A stretch of 64,000 nt of DNA from Tumebacillus flagellatus (GTDB lineage Bacteria; Bacillota; Bacilli; Tumebacillales; Tumebacillaceae), in the NCBI RefSeq assembly GCF_000714935.1, contig NZ_JMIR01000005.1, positions 1 to 64,000 of the forward strand, written 5' to 3'. Below are positions 21,572-29,029 of this stretch, one piece after another. The notes beneath the pieces were generated by a model. The model did not search any database. It had not been told where the DNA came from and was given only the letters and a program-made list of their open reading frames with translations. Every line of letters begins with the position of its first letter. Position 1 is the first letter of the stretch. Both the position numbers and the translations under genes were made by a program.

Positions 21572-22660
21572 ATGATGATTCAAGAGAGAAAAGTCTATGT
21601 CACCCGCCTGCAAGAAGGGGCGGTCCTGTCGCGGGACGTGCTCAATGATCGGGGACAGCTGGTGTTGCCAAACGCAACGCATTTGACCCCTTCCCTGATC
21701 GTGCGGTTGAAGCAGATGGGAATCATTGAAGTTTGGGTCGCCGAAGCGATGATCGGCCCGGCCGCTCCGTTGCAAGAGGAGAGCCCGGCGGAACCGACAC
21801 ACGTCAGCTCCCAGCCCAAACCTACGATCTTTGACCATAACAGCTCTATGATCGAGTGCATGGAAGACTTGTTCCGGGAAGCACAGGCGAACGGGCGTGT
21901 GGAATTGGGGACCACGAAACGCCTGCTGCGCGATTTTGCCGAGAGCTGTTCGCAAGAGCGGAACTTCTTGCATTTGGTGATCAACTTGCGCACGTTTGAC
22001 GAGTACACGTTCCAACATTCTGTAGGAGTCGGGATGTTGAGCCGGCAAATCGGTGAGTGGATGGGACTCGATGAGAAGGAATGTGAGGAATTGCTGTTGG
22101 CGGGCACCCTGCACGACATCGGGAAGTGTCGGATTGACCCCGCGATTTTGCAAAAACCCTCCCGTTTGACGGAAGAGGAGTATGAGATCGTCAAGCATCA
22201 CGCCCACTACGGCTACGAGATTTTGCGCAATTCAGGCGTCAATCCCCGCGTTGCAGCCGCCGCGCACGAGCACCACGAACGCTGCGACGGGAGCGGATAC
22301 CCCCGCGGGTTGCAACACGAACAAATCGCGCCGATCGCCCGTATCGTGGCGGTGGCGGACGTGTTTAACGCCATGACGTCCCGCCGGGTGTACAAGGACG
22401 CCCTGAGCTATTACAGCGTCCTCGACGAATTGCAACAGGACGCGTTCGGCGCGCTCGACCCGGAGGTGGTGCAGAAGTTTGTGCGCAAGATGACCTCGTT
22501 CTTCGTCGGCAACGAAGTCGTGCTTAACGACGGCACCGTGGGAACCGTCGTGCTCGTCCCGCCGGACCGCCCCACGCGCCCGCTGTTGCGCACAGATGGC
22601 GGATTTGTGGATCTGTTGCAACGATCGGACTTATACATTGAAATCGTGAGAGCGATCTAG
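21572..22660 (+). CDS. HD-GYP domain protein, probable cyclic-di-GMP phosphodiesterase
   Basis: A 362-residue protein starting at ATG 21572 behind AGAGGAG. The N-terminal 60 residues form a small beta/alpha module common before HD-GYP domains. The HD-GYP domain (about 135-310) carries the metal and signature motifs: H in FQHSVGVGM, HD in LLLAGTLHDIGK, HHAHYGYEIL, HEHHERCDGSGYPRGL, and DVFNAMTSRRVY. The family hydrolyses c-di-GMP or related dinucleotides. No transmembrane or sensor domain is present, so it is cytoplasmic. It has its own promoter and terminator. Confidence 0.9.
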   Translation: MMIQERKVYVTRLQEGAVLSRDVLNDRGQLVLPNATHLTPSLIVRLKQMGIIEVWVAEAMIGPAAPLQEESPAEPTHVSSQPKPTIFDHNSSMIECMEDLFREAQANGRVELGTTKRLLRDFAESCSQERNFLHLVINLRTFDEYTFQHSVGVGMLSRQIGEWMGLDEKECEELLLAGTLHDIGKCRIDPAILQKPSRLTEEEYEIVKHHAHYGYEILRNSGVNPRVAAAAHEHHERCDGSGYPRGLQHEQIAPIARIVAVADVFNAMTSRRVYKDALSYYSVLDELQQDAFGALDPEVVQKFVRKMTSFFVGNEVVLNDGTVGTVVLVPPDRPTRPLLRTDGGFVDLLQRSDLYIEIVRAI

Positions 22661-22676
22661 GGTCGCTCTCTTTTTT
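22648..22676 (+). terminator. Intrinsic terminator overlapping the HD-GYP stop
   Basis: GAGAGCGA (22648-22655) pairs with TCGCTCTC (22663-22670), followed by T6. Confidence 0.88.
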
Positions 22677-22732
22677 CTGGAATTTTTATGGTATACTGTG
22701 AGGAAGGCAACGAAGAGGAGGACCTCATCTAG

Positions 22733-22936
22733 ATGGCATCCCAGAACGCGCTGGAGCGCTTGTTCAAAGAGCAGCGGTTGACTGTGCAGAAAGTTTCCGA
22801 ACTGACCGGTGTTTCGCCGCTTGCGCTCGAATACATGATCGAGCAAAATTCGCAACCGAAGCCGCACATCGCCCAGAAAGTGGCGAAAGTGCTGAACGTT
22901 CCGGTTGATCAAATCTGGCCGAAAATCGGCAAGTAA
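22733..22936 (+). CDS. Small HTH (XRE-type) DNA-binding protein
   Basis: A 67-residue protein that is essentially one helix-turn-helix domain: LTVQKVSELTGVSPLALEYM matches the Cro/C1 recognition-helix pattern, followed by AQKVAKVLNVPVDQIW, the standard end of this fold. It has a TATACT -10-like element (22692-22697) upstream and AGGAGG about 12 bases before the ATG. It has no effector domain. It may regulate itself or neighbouring genes, but its target is unknown. Confidence 0.8.
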   Translation: MASQNALERLFKEQRLTVQKVSELTGVSPLALEYMIEQNSQPKPHIAQKVAKVLNVPVDQIWPKIGK

Positions 22937-22941
22937 GAACG

Positions 22942-22976
22942 GATCAAGCACGCTACTGCGTGTTTGGTCTTTTTTT
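22942..22976 (+). terminator. Intrinsic terminator
   Basis: GATCAAGCACGC pairs with GCGTGTTTGGTC around TACT, followed by T7. Confidence 0.85.
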
Positions 22977-23044
22977 GCGCGTAAAAACCGCACGGCACGC
23001 TCATGCTAATCAGGAAGCCACCATCCATCAAGGGAGGTGTTCCG

Positions 23045-23230
23045 GTGCGGTCGGAAAGTCAGAAGATGATCAACCTGTACGAGATACCTCTCTCGGAAGT
23101 CAAACAGCTCGTGGATGTGCTGAGCAACGACTTGAAAGAATATGAGCAACTCGACGCCGATTTCGGTCCCGGCACAGAAGCGGCGATCAAGAGGTTTGTT
23201 GAAGAGTTGTCCCGACATCTGGATTCCTAG
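23045..23230 (+). CDS. Small acidic helical protein, unknown
   Basis: A 61-residue protein starting at GTG 23045, just downstream of AAGGGAGGTG. It is predicted to be helical, with heptad-like hydrophobics (INLYEIPLSEVKQLVDVLSN, then IKRFVEELSRHL). No family recognised. It lies 17 bases before a tiny membrane protein gene and is probably in the same transcript. Confidence 0.65.
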   Translation: MRSESQKMINLYEIPLSEVKQLVDVLSNDLKEYEQLDADFGPGTEAAIKRFVEELSRHLDS

Positions 23231-23247
23231 GAAAGGGGGGGTCCGCG

Positions 23248-23358
23248 GTGCCGCCTTCCCTGTGGTTTACGGCGCACTGGATCTGGATAGCCACCATCGT
23301 GGTTGCTGTCGGGATGCTCGCTTATTTGGCGACGTACCGCCGGCAAAAGCGGAAGTAA
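23248..23358 (+). CDS. 36-residue single-pass membrane protein
   Basis: GTG 23248 follows GGAAAGGGGGGG and opens a 36-codon gene. The product has one hydrophobic helix (WIWIATIVVAVGMLAYLA) followed by a basic tail (TYRRQKRK), the usual topology of very small Bacillales membrane proteins (N-terminus out, C-terminus in). A strong terminator starts 4 bases after the stop. Function unknown. Confidence 0.6.
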   Translation: MPPSLWFTAHWIWIATIVVAVGMLAYLATYRRQKRK

Positions 23359-23361
23359 AAA

Positions 23362-23393
23362 AAGCCACCGAGGCCGACTCGGTGGCTTTTTTC
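23362..23393. terminator. Bidirectional terminator
   Basis: An 11-bp perfect stem, AAGCCACCGAG with CTCGGTGGCTT, has T6 on the plus side and A's before it, so it can end both the small plus-strand genes and the convergent minus-strand gene at 23410. Confidence 0.92.
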
Positions 23394-23409
23394 ACATGAA
23401 GGCGCGAAG

Positions 23410-23760
23410 TTACGGCTTGCGCTTGTTGATCCGACCAATCATCGCTTGATAGTACCCGATGCCATACTCGCGGGTTTCGCGGAGCAGGGCACGCACGATC
23501 GGCTCGTGACCGCCGCGCATCAACGTTTCGATCACCGACTGGGTGGTGAACGGCTCGTTCATGCTCTCTTGCACATCGGGGTCATGTTCCAGATCTTCCA
23601 GCCATTCGTCACTGTAGTGCGGGCCGAGTCGCTCTTGGTATGCTTTGCGGTACAGGTCTTTGACCGTGAAGGGGACCTCCAAAGCTTTCAAGTAGAAGTC
23701 CAACTGATACAGGGCTTGATCCGGCGTGTATTCGTAACGTTTTCGATGGTTCTGAGCCAT
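23410..23760 (-). CDS. Unknown small protein, paralogous to the product of 31724-32101
   Basis: A 116-residue soluble, mostly helical protein with a good ribosome site (AAGGGAG) before the ATG at 23760. The N-terminus has the pattern ALYQLDFYLKALEVPFTVKD then LYRKAY, which matches ALYQLRIYFESIQIPLTLQE then LYQLTY in the gene at 31724-32101, so the two form a small paralogous family. The C-terminus is basic (GRINKRKP). I do not recognise the family. Unlike its paralogue, its upstream region shows no LexA-like box. Confidence 0.72.
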   Translation of the reverse strand: MAQNHRKRYEYTPDQALYQLDFYLKALEVPFTVKDLYRKAYQERLGPHYSDEWLEDLEHDPDVQESMNEPFTTQSVIETLMRGGHEPIVRALLRETREYGIGYYQAMIGRINKRKP

Positions 23761-24012
23761 TCGACTACACTCCCTTCATGGCCAGCGTCTATGGATATAC
23801 ATATTCAAAGGTGGCGGCACACTTGCGTCTAATTCCATCTTCGCCTCGCTTCTGAAAATCTCCTGCCGGTTTAGAGCGGCGTTTAGAACTCTGAAATCTG
23901 CTTGTATCGAAAAGAGAGCCGATTTTTACGTACATACAGCCGCTGGAACGAGGAAACGCACTTGGATGGGAATCTATGTAAAAAGATAAACTGCTAGTTC
24001 AAAAAAATCGCA

Positions 24013-24041
24013 TTGTGAGAGAATTCATTCCTATATACAAT
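24013..24041 (+). promoter_or_regulatory. SigA promoter of the sedolisin gene
   Basis: TTGTGA (24013-24018), a 17-bp spacer and TACAAT (24036-24041). The leader to the ATG is about 110 bases. Confidence 0.75.
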
Positions 24042-24069
24042 AAATCCAACGAGTTCTTGTTAAAGCTGA

Positions 24070-24099
24070 TTACCACGAAAATTCGTTTGTTCATGGTAA
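24070..24099 (+). promoter_or_regulatory. Stem-loop in the sedolisin mRNA leader
   Basis: TTACCACGAA can pair with TTCATGGTAA (24070-24079 with 24090-24099). It would form about 20 bases into the transcript, where such hairpins often protect the 5' end of abundant mRNAs. No ligand-type riboswitch is recognisable. Confidence 0.4.
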
Positions 24100-24157
24100 G
24101 GAAGTCACAGGGACTTAAGACTTAGAACTCCACACAGAGAAAGGGAGGACACACAGC

Positions 24158-26338
24158 ATGGCAAAGCGTTTTAAGAAAGCAATGATCCCGACCGCACTGG
24201 CTGTGCTGAGTCTCGCGCTGCTGCCTGTACAAGGCACGATGGCACAAGGTCTTGACAAAGTCAAGATGAAAGGCCAAGAAGCGAACTCGGCGAAACACGG
24301 CACACTGCTCGGTCACAAAGCAGGGAACGAGAAGGTTCAACTCACCCTGTCGCTCAAGTTGCAACATGCAGACCAAATCGACAGCTTCATCGCGGATCTC
24401 TACGATCCGGCATCTCCGAACTACAAAAAGTTCCTGACTACGGATCAATGGGCAAGCAAATTCGGCCCGGCGCAATCCGACGTCGACAGTGTGCTTTCCT
24501 ACGTGAAAAGCAACGGTCTGACCGTCACGGAAATCTCGAAAGACCAACAATTTGTCACCGTTGAAGGCAAGGCTTCACAAATCGAATCCGCTTTCGGCGT
24601 GACCCTGAACAACTACAAAAACGCGAAGGGCGAATCCTACTTCGCGAACAGCGATGCTCCGGTGGTTCCATCGGCGATTGCCAACGTGGTGACCGGCGTA
24701 TACGGTCTGTCCAGCGAAGCGGTTGCACACCGCAACGCAAAACCGGCTTCTCCGTATGTGGCAGGCAAACCGAACAACCTGCAACCGAATGTAGGCTCCG
24801 GTCCGACCGGCGGTTACACCCCGACCGAACTGCGCAACGCGTATGACATCGCCCCGGCGATCTCCGCAGGCTACAACGGCACCGGTCAAACGGTCGCTCT
24901 GTTCGAATTGGACGGCTACGTGCAATCGAACATCACCACCTACGTAAACAACTACAGCCTCGGCTCTCCGACCCCGACCAAAGTGCTCGTTGACGGGTAC
25001 AGCGGCGCAGCGGGCTCCGGTCAAGGCGAAGTTGAGCTCGACATCGAAGTCGTGAACGCGATCGCTCCGAAAGCGAACACCATCGTCTACGAAGGTCCGA
25101 ACACCGACGCGGGCGTGCTCGACACCTACAAGAAGATCGCAAACGACAACAAAGCGCAAGTCGTCTCCATCTCTTGGGGTCTGTGCGAACCGAACAACTC
25201 CGCGTCTTCGATGAGCTCCCTGCACACCGTGTTCCAACAAATGGCGACCCAAGGTCAATCCGTATTCGCAGCAGCAGGCGACGACGGCGCATACGATTGC
25301 GGCGATACCAAGCTGTCTGTTGACAACCCGGCGGACGATACGTACGTAACCGGCGTAGGCGGCACCAACCTGACCCTGTCCGGCTCCTCCTACGGTTCCG
25401 AAAAAGTTTGGGGCACCTCCTCGAACAAATCGGGCGGCGGCGGCGGTCTTTCCACCGTCTACTCCAAACCGTCTTGGCAAACCGGCCCGGGCGTAACCAA
25501 CTCCTACTCCAACGGCATGCGCCAAGTTCCGGACGTATCGGCAGTTGCTGACCCGGCAACCGGCTACTCCATCTACTCGGCAGGCTCTTGGGTGGTCTAC
25601 GGCGGTACCTCTTGCGCGGCTCCGCTGTGGGCTGGGATTGCAGCGCTGAACAACAACTACGCAGCATCGAACGGCAAGTCCAATCTGGGCCAAGCCAACC
25701 CGACGCTGTACGCAATGTTCAACACCACGCAAACCTACAACGCGTACCATGACGTAACGTCCGGCACCAACTTGTACTACCCGGCAACTTCCGGTTACGA
25801 CCTCGCAACCGGCATCGGCACCCCGGATGCATGGAACTTGATCCGTGACATCAACAGCGGCACCACCCCGCCGCCGCCGAGCAGCGAACTGATCACCAAC
25901 GGCGGTTTCGAATCCGGCTCCACCGGCTGGACCGAATCTTCCTCCGGAGCTTATGAACTCGTCGACACGTCCAAACCGCATGCAGGCACCCACAGCGCGT
26001 ATCTCTGCGGCTACAACAACTGCACCGACTCGATCTACCAAACGGTAACCATCCCGGCGACCGCTGCCAGCGCGACGCTGTCGATGTACACCTACGTTTC
26101 CACCACGGAAACTTCGCACGCGTACGACTACCTGAAAATCCAACTGCGCAACACCAGCAACACCGTATTGTCGACGCTGCAAACGCTGTCCGACGCAACA
26201 GCATCCGGTTGGGTAAAACAAACGTTTGACGTTTCCAGCTACAAAGGTCAAACCATCCGTGTGTACCTGCTGGGCACCAACGACTCTTCCAACGCGACTT
26301 CCTTCTACGTGGACGACGTCTCCCTGCAGTACAACTAA
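24158..26338 (+). CDS. Secreted sedolisin (S53, kumamolisin-like) serine-carboxyl protease
   Basis: A 726-residue preproprotein with a Sec signal peptide ending at about GTMAQG. Residues about 35-180 match the pro-kumamolisin activation domain. The catalytic domain follows the segment GGYTPTELRNAYDI. The triad is visible: E291 and D295 in GEVELDIEVV (E-xxx-D), oxyanion D375 in FAAAGDDGAYD, and nucleophile S485 in GGTSCAAPLW. The calcium-site region is GYDLATGIGTPD. After a PPPPSS linker, residues about 580-726 form a jelly-roll (carbohydrate-binding-like) domain. Sedolisins act best at acid pH, which suits a relative of Alicyclobacillus. Monocistronic. Confidence 0.95.
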   Translation: MAKRFKKAMIPTALAVLSLALLPVQGTMAQGLDKVKMKGQEANSAKHGTLLGHKAGNEKVQLTLSLKLQHADQIDSFIADLYDPASPNYKKFLTTDQWASKFGPAQSDVDSVLSYVKSNGLTVTEISKDQQFVTVEGKASQIESAFGVTLNNYKNAKGESYFANSDAPVVPSAIANVVTGVYGLSSEAVAHRNAKPASPYVAGKPNNLQPNVGSGPTGGYTPTELRNAYDIAPAISAGYNGTGQTVALFELDGYVQSNITTYVNNYSLGSPTPTKVLVDGYSGAAGSGQGEVELDIEVVNAIAPKANTIVYEGPNTDAGVLDTYKKIANDNKAQVVSISWGLCEPNNSASSMSSLHTVFQQMATQGQSVFAAAGDDGAYDCGDTKLSVDNPADDTYVTGVGGTNLTLSGSSYGSEKVWGTSSNKSGGGGGLSTVYSKPSWQTGPGVTNSYSNGMRQVPDVSAVADPATGYSIYSAGSWVVYGGTSCAAPLWAGIAALNNNYAASNGKSNLGQANPTLYAMFNTTQTYNAYHDVTSGTNLYYPATSGYDLATGIGTPDAWNLIRDINSGTTPPPPSSELITNGGFESGSTGWTESSSGAYELVDTSKPHAGTHSAYLCGYNNCTDSIYQTVTIPATAASATLSMYTYVSTTETSHAYDYLKIQLRNTSNTVLSTLQTLSDATASGWVKQTFDVSSYKGQTIRVYLLGTNDSSNATSFYVDDVSLQYN

Positions 26339-26361
26339 TAGGTAAACAGAGACAAGAAAGG

Positions 26362-26388
26362 AACCGGGCGAATTCGCCCGGTTTTTTC
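26362..26388 (+). terminator. Terminator of the sedolisin gene
   Basis: A 22-bp perfect palindrome (26362-26383, centred on GAATTC) is followed by T's. Confidence 0.9.
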
Positions 26389-26396
26389 TGTGTAAC

Positions 26397-27374
26397 TTAT
26401 TTCTCCTCGATGGTGATCGTGTTGATCACGACGTCCTCTGTTGGAGAGGAGAGTTCACCGTAGGGGGATTCCGCCACCGGAGTTGCGGCGATCGCTTCCA
26501 CGACATCCATCCCGTCCGACACTTCGCCAAACACTGTGTAGTACGGGGCTTGGTCCAAATTTTCCACCGCATCGCCTGTGCCGATGAAAAACTGGCTGCC
26601 GTTGGTGTTCGGGCCTGCGTTGGCCATGGCGACAACACCCGGCGCGTAGTGGGTCTTCGGCCGCAGTTCGTCTTGGAATCGATAGCCGGGGCCGCCGCTT
26701 CCAGTGCCCGTCGGGTCGCCGGTTTGGATCATGAAGCTCTGGATGATCCGGTGGAACTTGACATGATCGTAGTAATGATCACGGGCGAGAAAAACAAAAT
26801 TGTTCACCGTCAGCGGCGCGTCTTGCAGATCGAGATGAATCTTGAACGTGCCTTTGTTGGTGTCGACGACAGCCGTGTAGTCCTTGGACGTGTCCAGCTT
26901 CATCGCGGGCGGGGCGTCATAGTGTTTGGCGACGCCCGGCGTGCGCACATCGACAGTTTGCGTGTCTTCGTGCCAGTAGACGCGGGCGCCGAGCGCTTCG
27001 CTTACAAACCGAACCGGAATCAACGAGCGGTCGTTTTGTACTTGCGCCGGGACGTCTAGCGGCAGCGCTTCGCCGTTTCGATAGGCGGTCGCAGCGCCGA
27101 TTTGGAGCTTGATCGTGGCAGTGCCCTTGACGGCGGTCACCGTCTGCGTGCTCTCGTCCCAAGAGACGCGGGCGCCCAACGCTTCAAAAATCGCGCGCAA
27201 CGGCACCAGCGCGCGGTCATGGACGATGATCGGCGGTTGGTCGAACGTTTGGGCGAATCCGTCGATCTCGACAGTGATCGGTGAAGCAGTTTGAGCCGAA
27301 GCGGGGTTCGGAGCAAGCAACGCGCAGGAAAGCAAGATCCCGGACAGGAATCTGGAAGCAGTTTTGGTGAACAT
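26397..27374 (-). CDS. Secreted cyclophilin fused to a copper-amine-oxidase-like N-terminal domain
   Basis: A 325-residue exported protein; the ATG at 27374 follows GGGAGGA and begins a signal peptide ending near NPASAQT. Residues about 35-140 contain two copies of the copper-amine-oxidase N-terminal-like repeat (RALVPLRAIFEALGARVSWD and RSLIPVRFVSEALGARVYWH), a wall/surface module frequent in this group. Residues about 160-325 are a cyclophilin peptidyl-prolyl isomerase: VKFHRIIQSFMIQTGDPTGTG, GVVAMANAGPNTNGSQFFI and YYTVFGEVSDGMDVVEAI. It probably folds exported proteins outside the membrane, perhaps including the proteases encoded nearby (inference). The gene is convergent with the sedolisin gene. 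Confidence 0.9.
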   Translation of the reverse strand: MFTKTASRFLSGILLSCALLAPNPASAQTASPITVEIDGFAQTFDQPPIIVHDRALVPLRAIFEALGARVSWDESTQTVTAVKGTATIKLQIGAATAYRNGEALPLDVPAQVQNDRSLIPVRFVSEALGARVYWHEDTQTVDVRTPGVAKHYDAPPAMKLDTSKDYTAVVDTNKGTFKIHLDLQDAPLTVNNFVFLARDHYYDHVKFHRIIQSFMIQTGDPTGTGSGGPGYRFQDELRPKTHYAPGVVAMANAGPNTNGSQFFIGTGDAVENLDQAPYYTVFGEVSDGMDVVEAIAATPVAESPYGELSSPTEDVVINTITIEEK

Positions 27375-27484
27375 CGGATTTCCTCCCTTCTTCTACTAAT
27401 AAATAATAGACCGTTTCCGGAGGAAGGAAAAGTGGTACAATAGGAGCAATTCAGTTTCATTTGTATAAAGGAGGTACAGCTCGC

Positions 27485-27601
27485 GTGGGAATGGACTTTT
27501 TTATGGCTCTCATGTTCATCACGGTGATGGTGATCGCGTTCGTGGTGGCTGTGGTCATGTCGAATAGAAAGAAGAAAAAAGAGAAGATGCAAGAGGAGTA
27601 A
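27485..27601 (+). CDS. 38-residue single-pass membrane protein
   Basis: GTG 27485 lies 10 bases after AAAGGAGGT, with an in-frame ATG at 27491 as an alternative. The product is one long hydrophobic helix (MALMFITVMVIAFVVAVVM) followed by a highly charged tail (SNRKKKKEKMQEE). The terminator stem begins right at the stop codon. Function unknown. Confidence 0.65.
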   Translation: MGMDFFMALMFITVMVIAFVVAVVMSNRKKKKEKMQEE

Positions 27602-27631
27602 GGAACTTCGAGAATCGAAGTTCCTTTTTTA
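27601..27631. terminator. Terminator after the 38-residue gene
   Basis: An 11-bp perfect stem, AGGAACTTCGA with TCGAAGTTCCT, is followed by T6. It sits exactly between convergent genes. Confidence 0.92.
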
Positions 27632-28864
27632 ACACTTGGTTTTCAAGAACGTGGAGATAAATTCGCGGGAGGAGCGGCGGAAGAGGATCAGGCCGAAGAG
27701 CGGGGAGAGCCCGACGATCAAAAAAGCGATGCGGTTGGACAGGGCATCCGGCAACCAGAGTTCGCACGCGATCAAAGCGCCCAGCGATAGGCAACGTCCG
27801 GAGTTGATCGCCACTTCGCGCACGACGAGGTACTCGACTTTGCGATGCACCGCGTCCGGCAGCCGACCCATGACGTCATAGGAGTGACAGGAGTAGGGGA
27901 TCAGCAACAACGGGCTGAACAGGGAATTAAGCAACCCGAAGACGAACAGCGAGAACGTGTTCACCTGAAACAACAACAGGAGAACGGACGCCGCCAGCAT
28001 CAGTCCGGACACCGTCACGAAAAGCAGCCGCCGATCAAACGTCAGGAAGCGTTTGACGATGTAATACGCGACCAGAGAAGCGATCGAAGTCATCAACAGG
28101 TAGCGCGAAGCGGTGAGTTCGTTGCCGGTCACCAAGAACACGAGCAAGAACGGGAGGAAGATCAGCACGCCCTCGCGGAATCCGAGGAAGAACGAAACCA
28201 AGAGTTTGCGCCGCCACAGCGGACCGTGTGACGCTGGGCTGAACCCCAAGCGCAAGTTGTAGTCCGGCGGGGAAGTGCGGTGTTCCAGCCGCCACGTGCA
28301 GAGGACGGAAGCGGTGAACATGGCAAACGAGAGCATGAACAACATGCGGTATCCGCTTTCCGGAAGCGCCGTCAGCAATTTTCCGGCGAGCAGGGGAGCC
28401 GCACCGCTGGCGACGGCGACGAGAAACCCGTTCACACCGTTGAAAGAATCGCGCGTTTCCGGCTCTGTGACCTCGAAGACCAGTACCTGCATCGACAGCC
28501 AATAGAAGCCGGCTCCGGCTCCTTGCAAGCAGCCCAGCCACGGATACGTCTCGGCGACGCGAGGACCGAGCACGAGAATCAGCACGTAGAAGACCGCCAG
28601 AAACGAGACGCCCAAACGTAACGTATAGAGACGGTCTGTCCGTTTGGCCAGCCATCCGGCACCCACGTACCCAAGAGCTGTGAAGAGAAAGATCAAGAAG
28701 TTGTACAGCGCAATCTGTTCCAGACCCCGAACCAGTTTCCAGAGGTAGATGTTCAAAAATGTGTTTGAAAGGGCGCTCGCACCCGCAAAAAGCGCGTTGA
28801 CCGCGAGCAACCACCTCCCGCTGGGCGGCAGGGTTTCATGCGGTGTCTCTGCGTTGCGATTCAT
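27629..28864 (-). CDS. MFS transporter
   Basis: A 411-residue major-facilitator protein with about 12 membrane helices. The ATG at 28864 follows GAGGAGGAG; a longer frame lacks a ribosome site. The helix 2-3 loop, GAGWLAKRTDRLYTLRLG, matches the MFS motif A region in relaxed form. The second half begins near FLGFREGVLIFLPFLLVFLV. The substrate cannot be told; the protein may be an efflux carrier. It has no partner gene. Confidence 0.85.
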   Translation of the reverse strand: MNRNAETPHETLPPSGRWLLAVNALFAGASALSNTFLNIYLWKLVRGLEQIALYNFLIFLFTALGYVGAGWLAKRTDRLYTLRLGVSFLAVFYVLILVLGPRVAETYPWLGCLQGAGAGFYWLSMQVLVFEVTEPETRDSFNGVNGFLVAVASGAAPLLAGKLLTALPESGYRMLFMLSFAMFTASVLCTWRLEHRTSPPDYNLRLGFSPASHGPLWRRKLLVSFFLGFREGVLIFLPFLLVFLVTGNELTASRYLLMTSIASLVAYYIVKRFLTFDRRLLFVTVSGLMLAASVLLLLFQVNTFSLFVFGLLNSLFSPLLLIPYSCHSYDVMGRLPDAVHRKVEYLVVREVAINSGRCLSLGALIACELWLPDALSNRIAFLIVGLSPLFGLILFRRSSREFISTFLKTKC

Positions 28865-29029
28865 GGACTCCTCCTCATGCAGGGGTAGATGATACAAGCG
28901 TTCCCGGTTTGAGAGACGGTTAGGAATGGAAAATTTCTCATCCCGAACTGTTGAGGGCTGTGTTATACTAATTTTGAATGTGTTTTTGCAATTAACGCAT
29001 TATACAGGCAGGAGTGTACGTAATTTGTT

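Larger units (their letters stand above)
23761..24157 (+). other. 397-bp intergenic region between divergent genes
   Basis: No gene is seen here. Its right half contains the sedolisin promoter and a structured 5' leader. The left half, upstream of the minus-strand gene, holds AT-rich stretches without a clear promoter. Confidence 0.6.

Noticed and set aside
22726-22760. A short GAGGACCTC palindrome covering the ribosome site of the small HTH gene
   Set aside because: The stem is only four base pairs, too short for a convincing control element.
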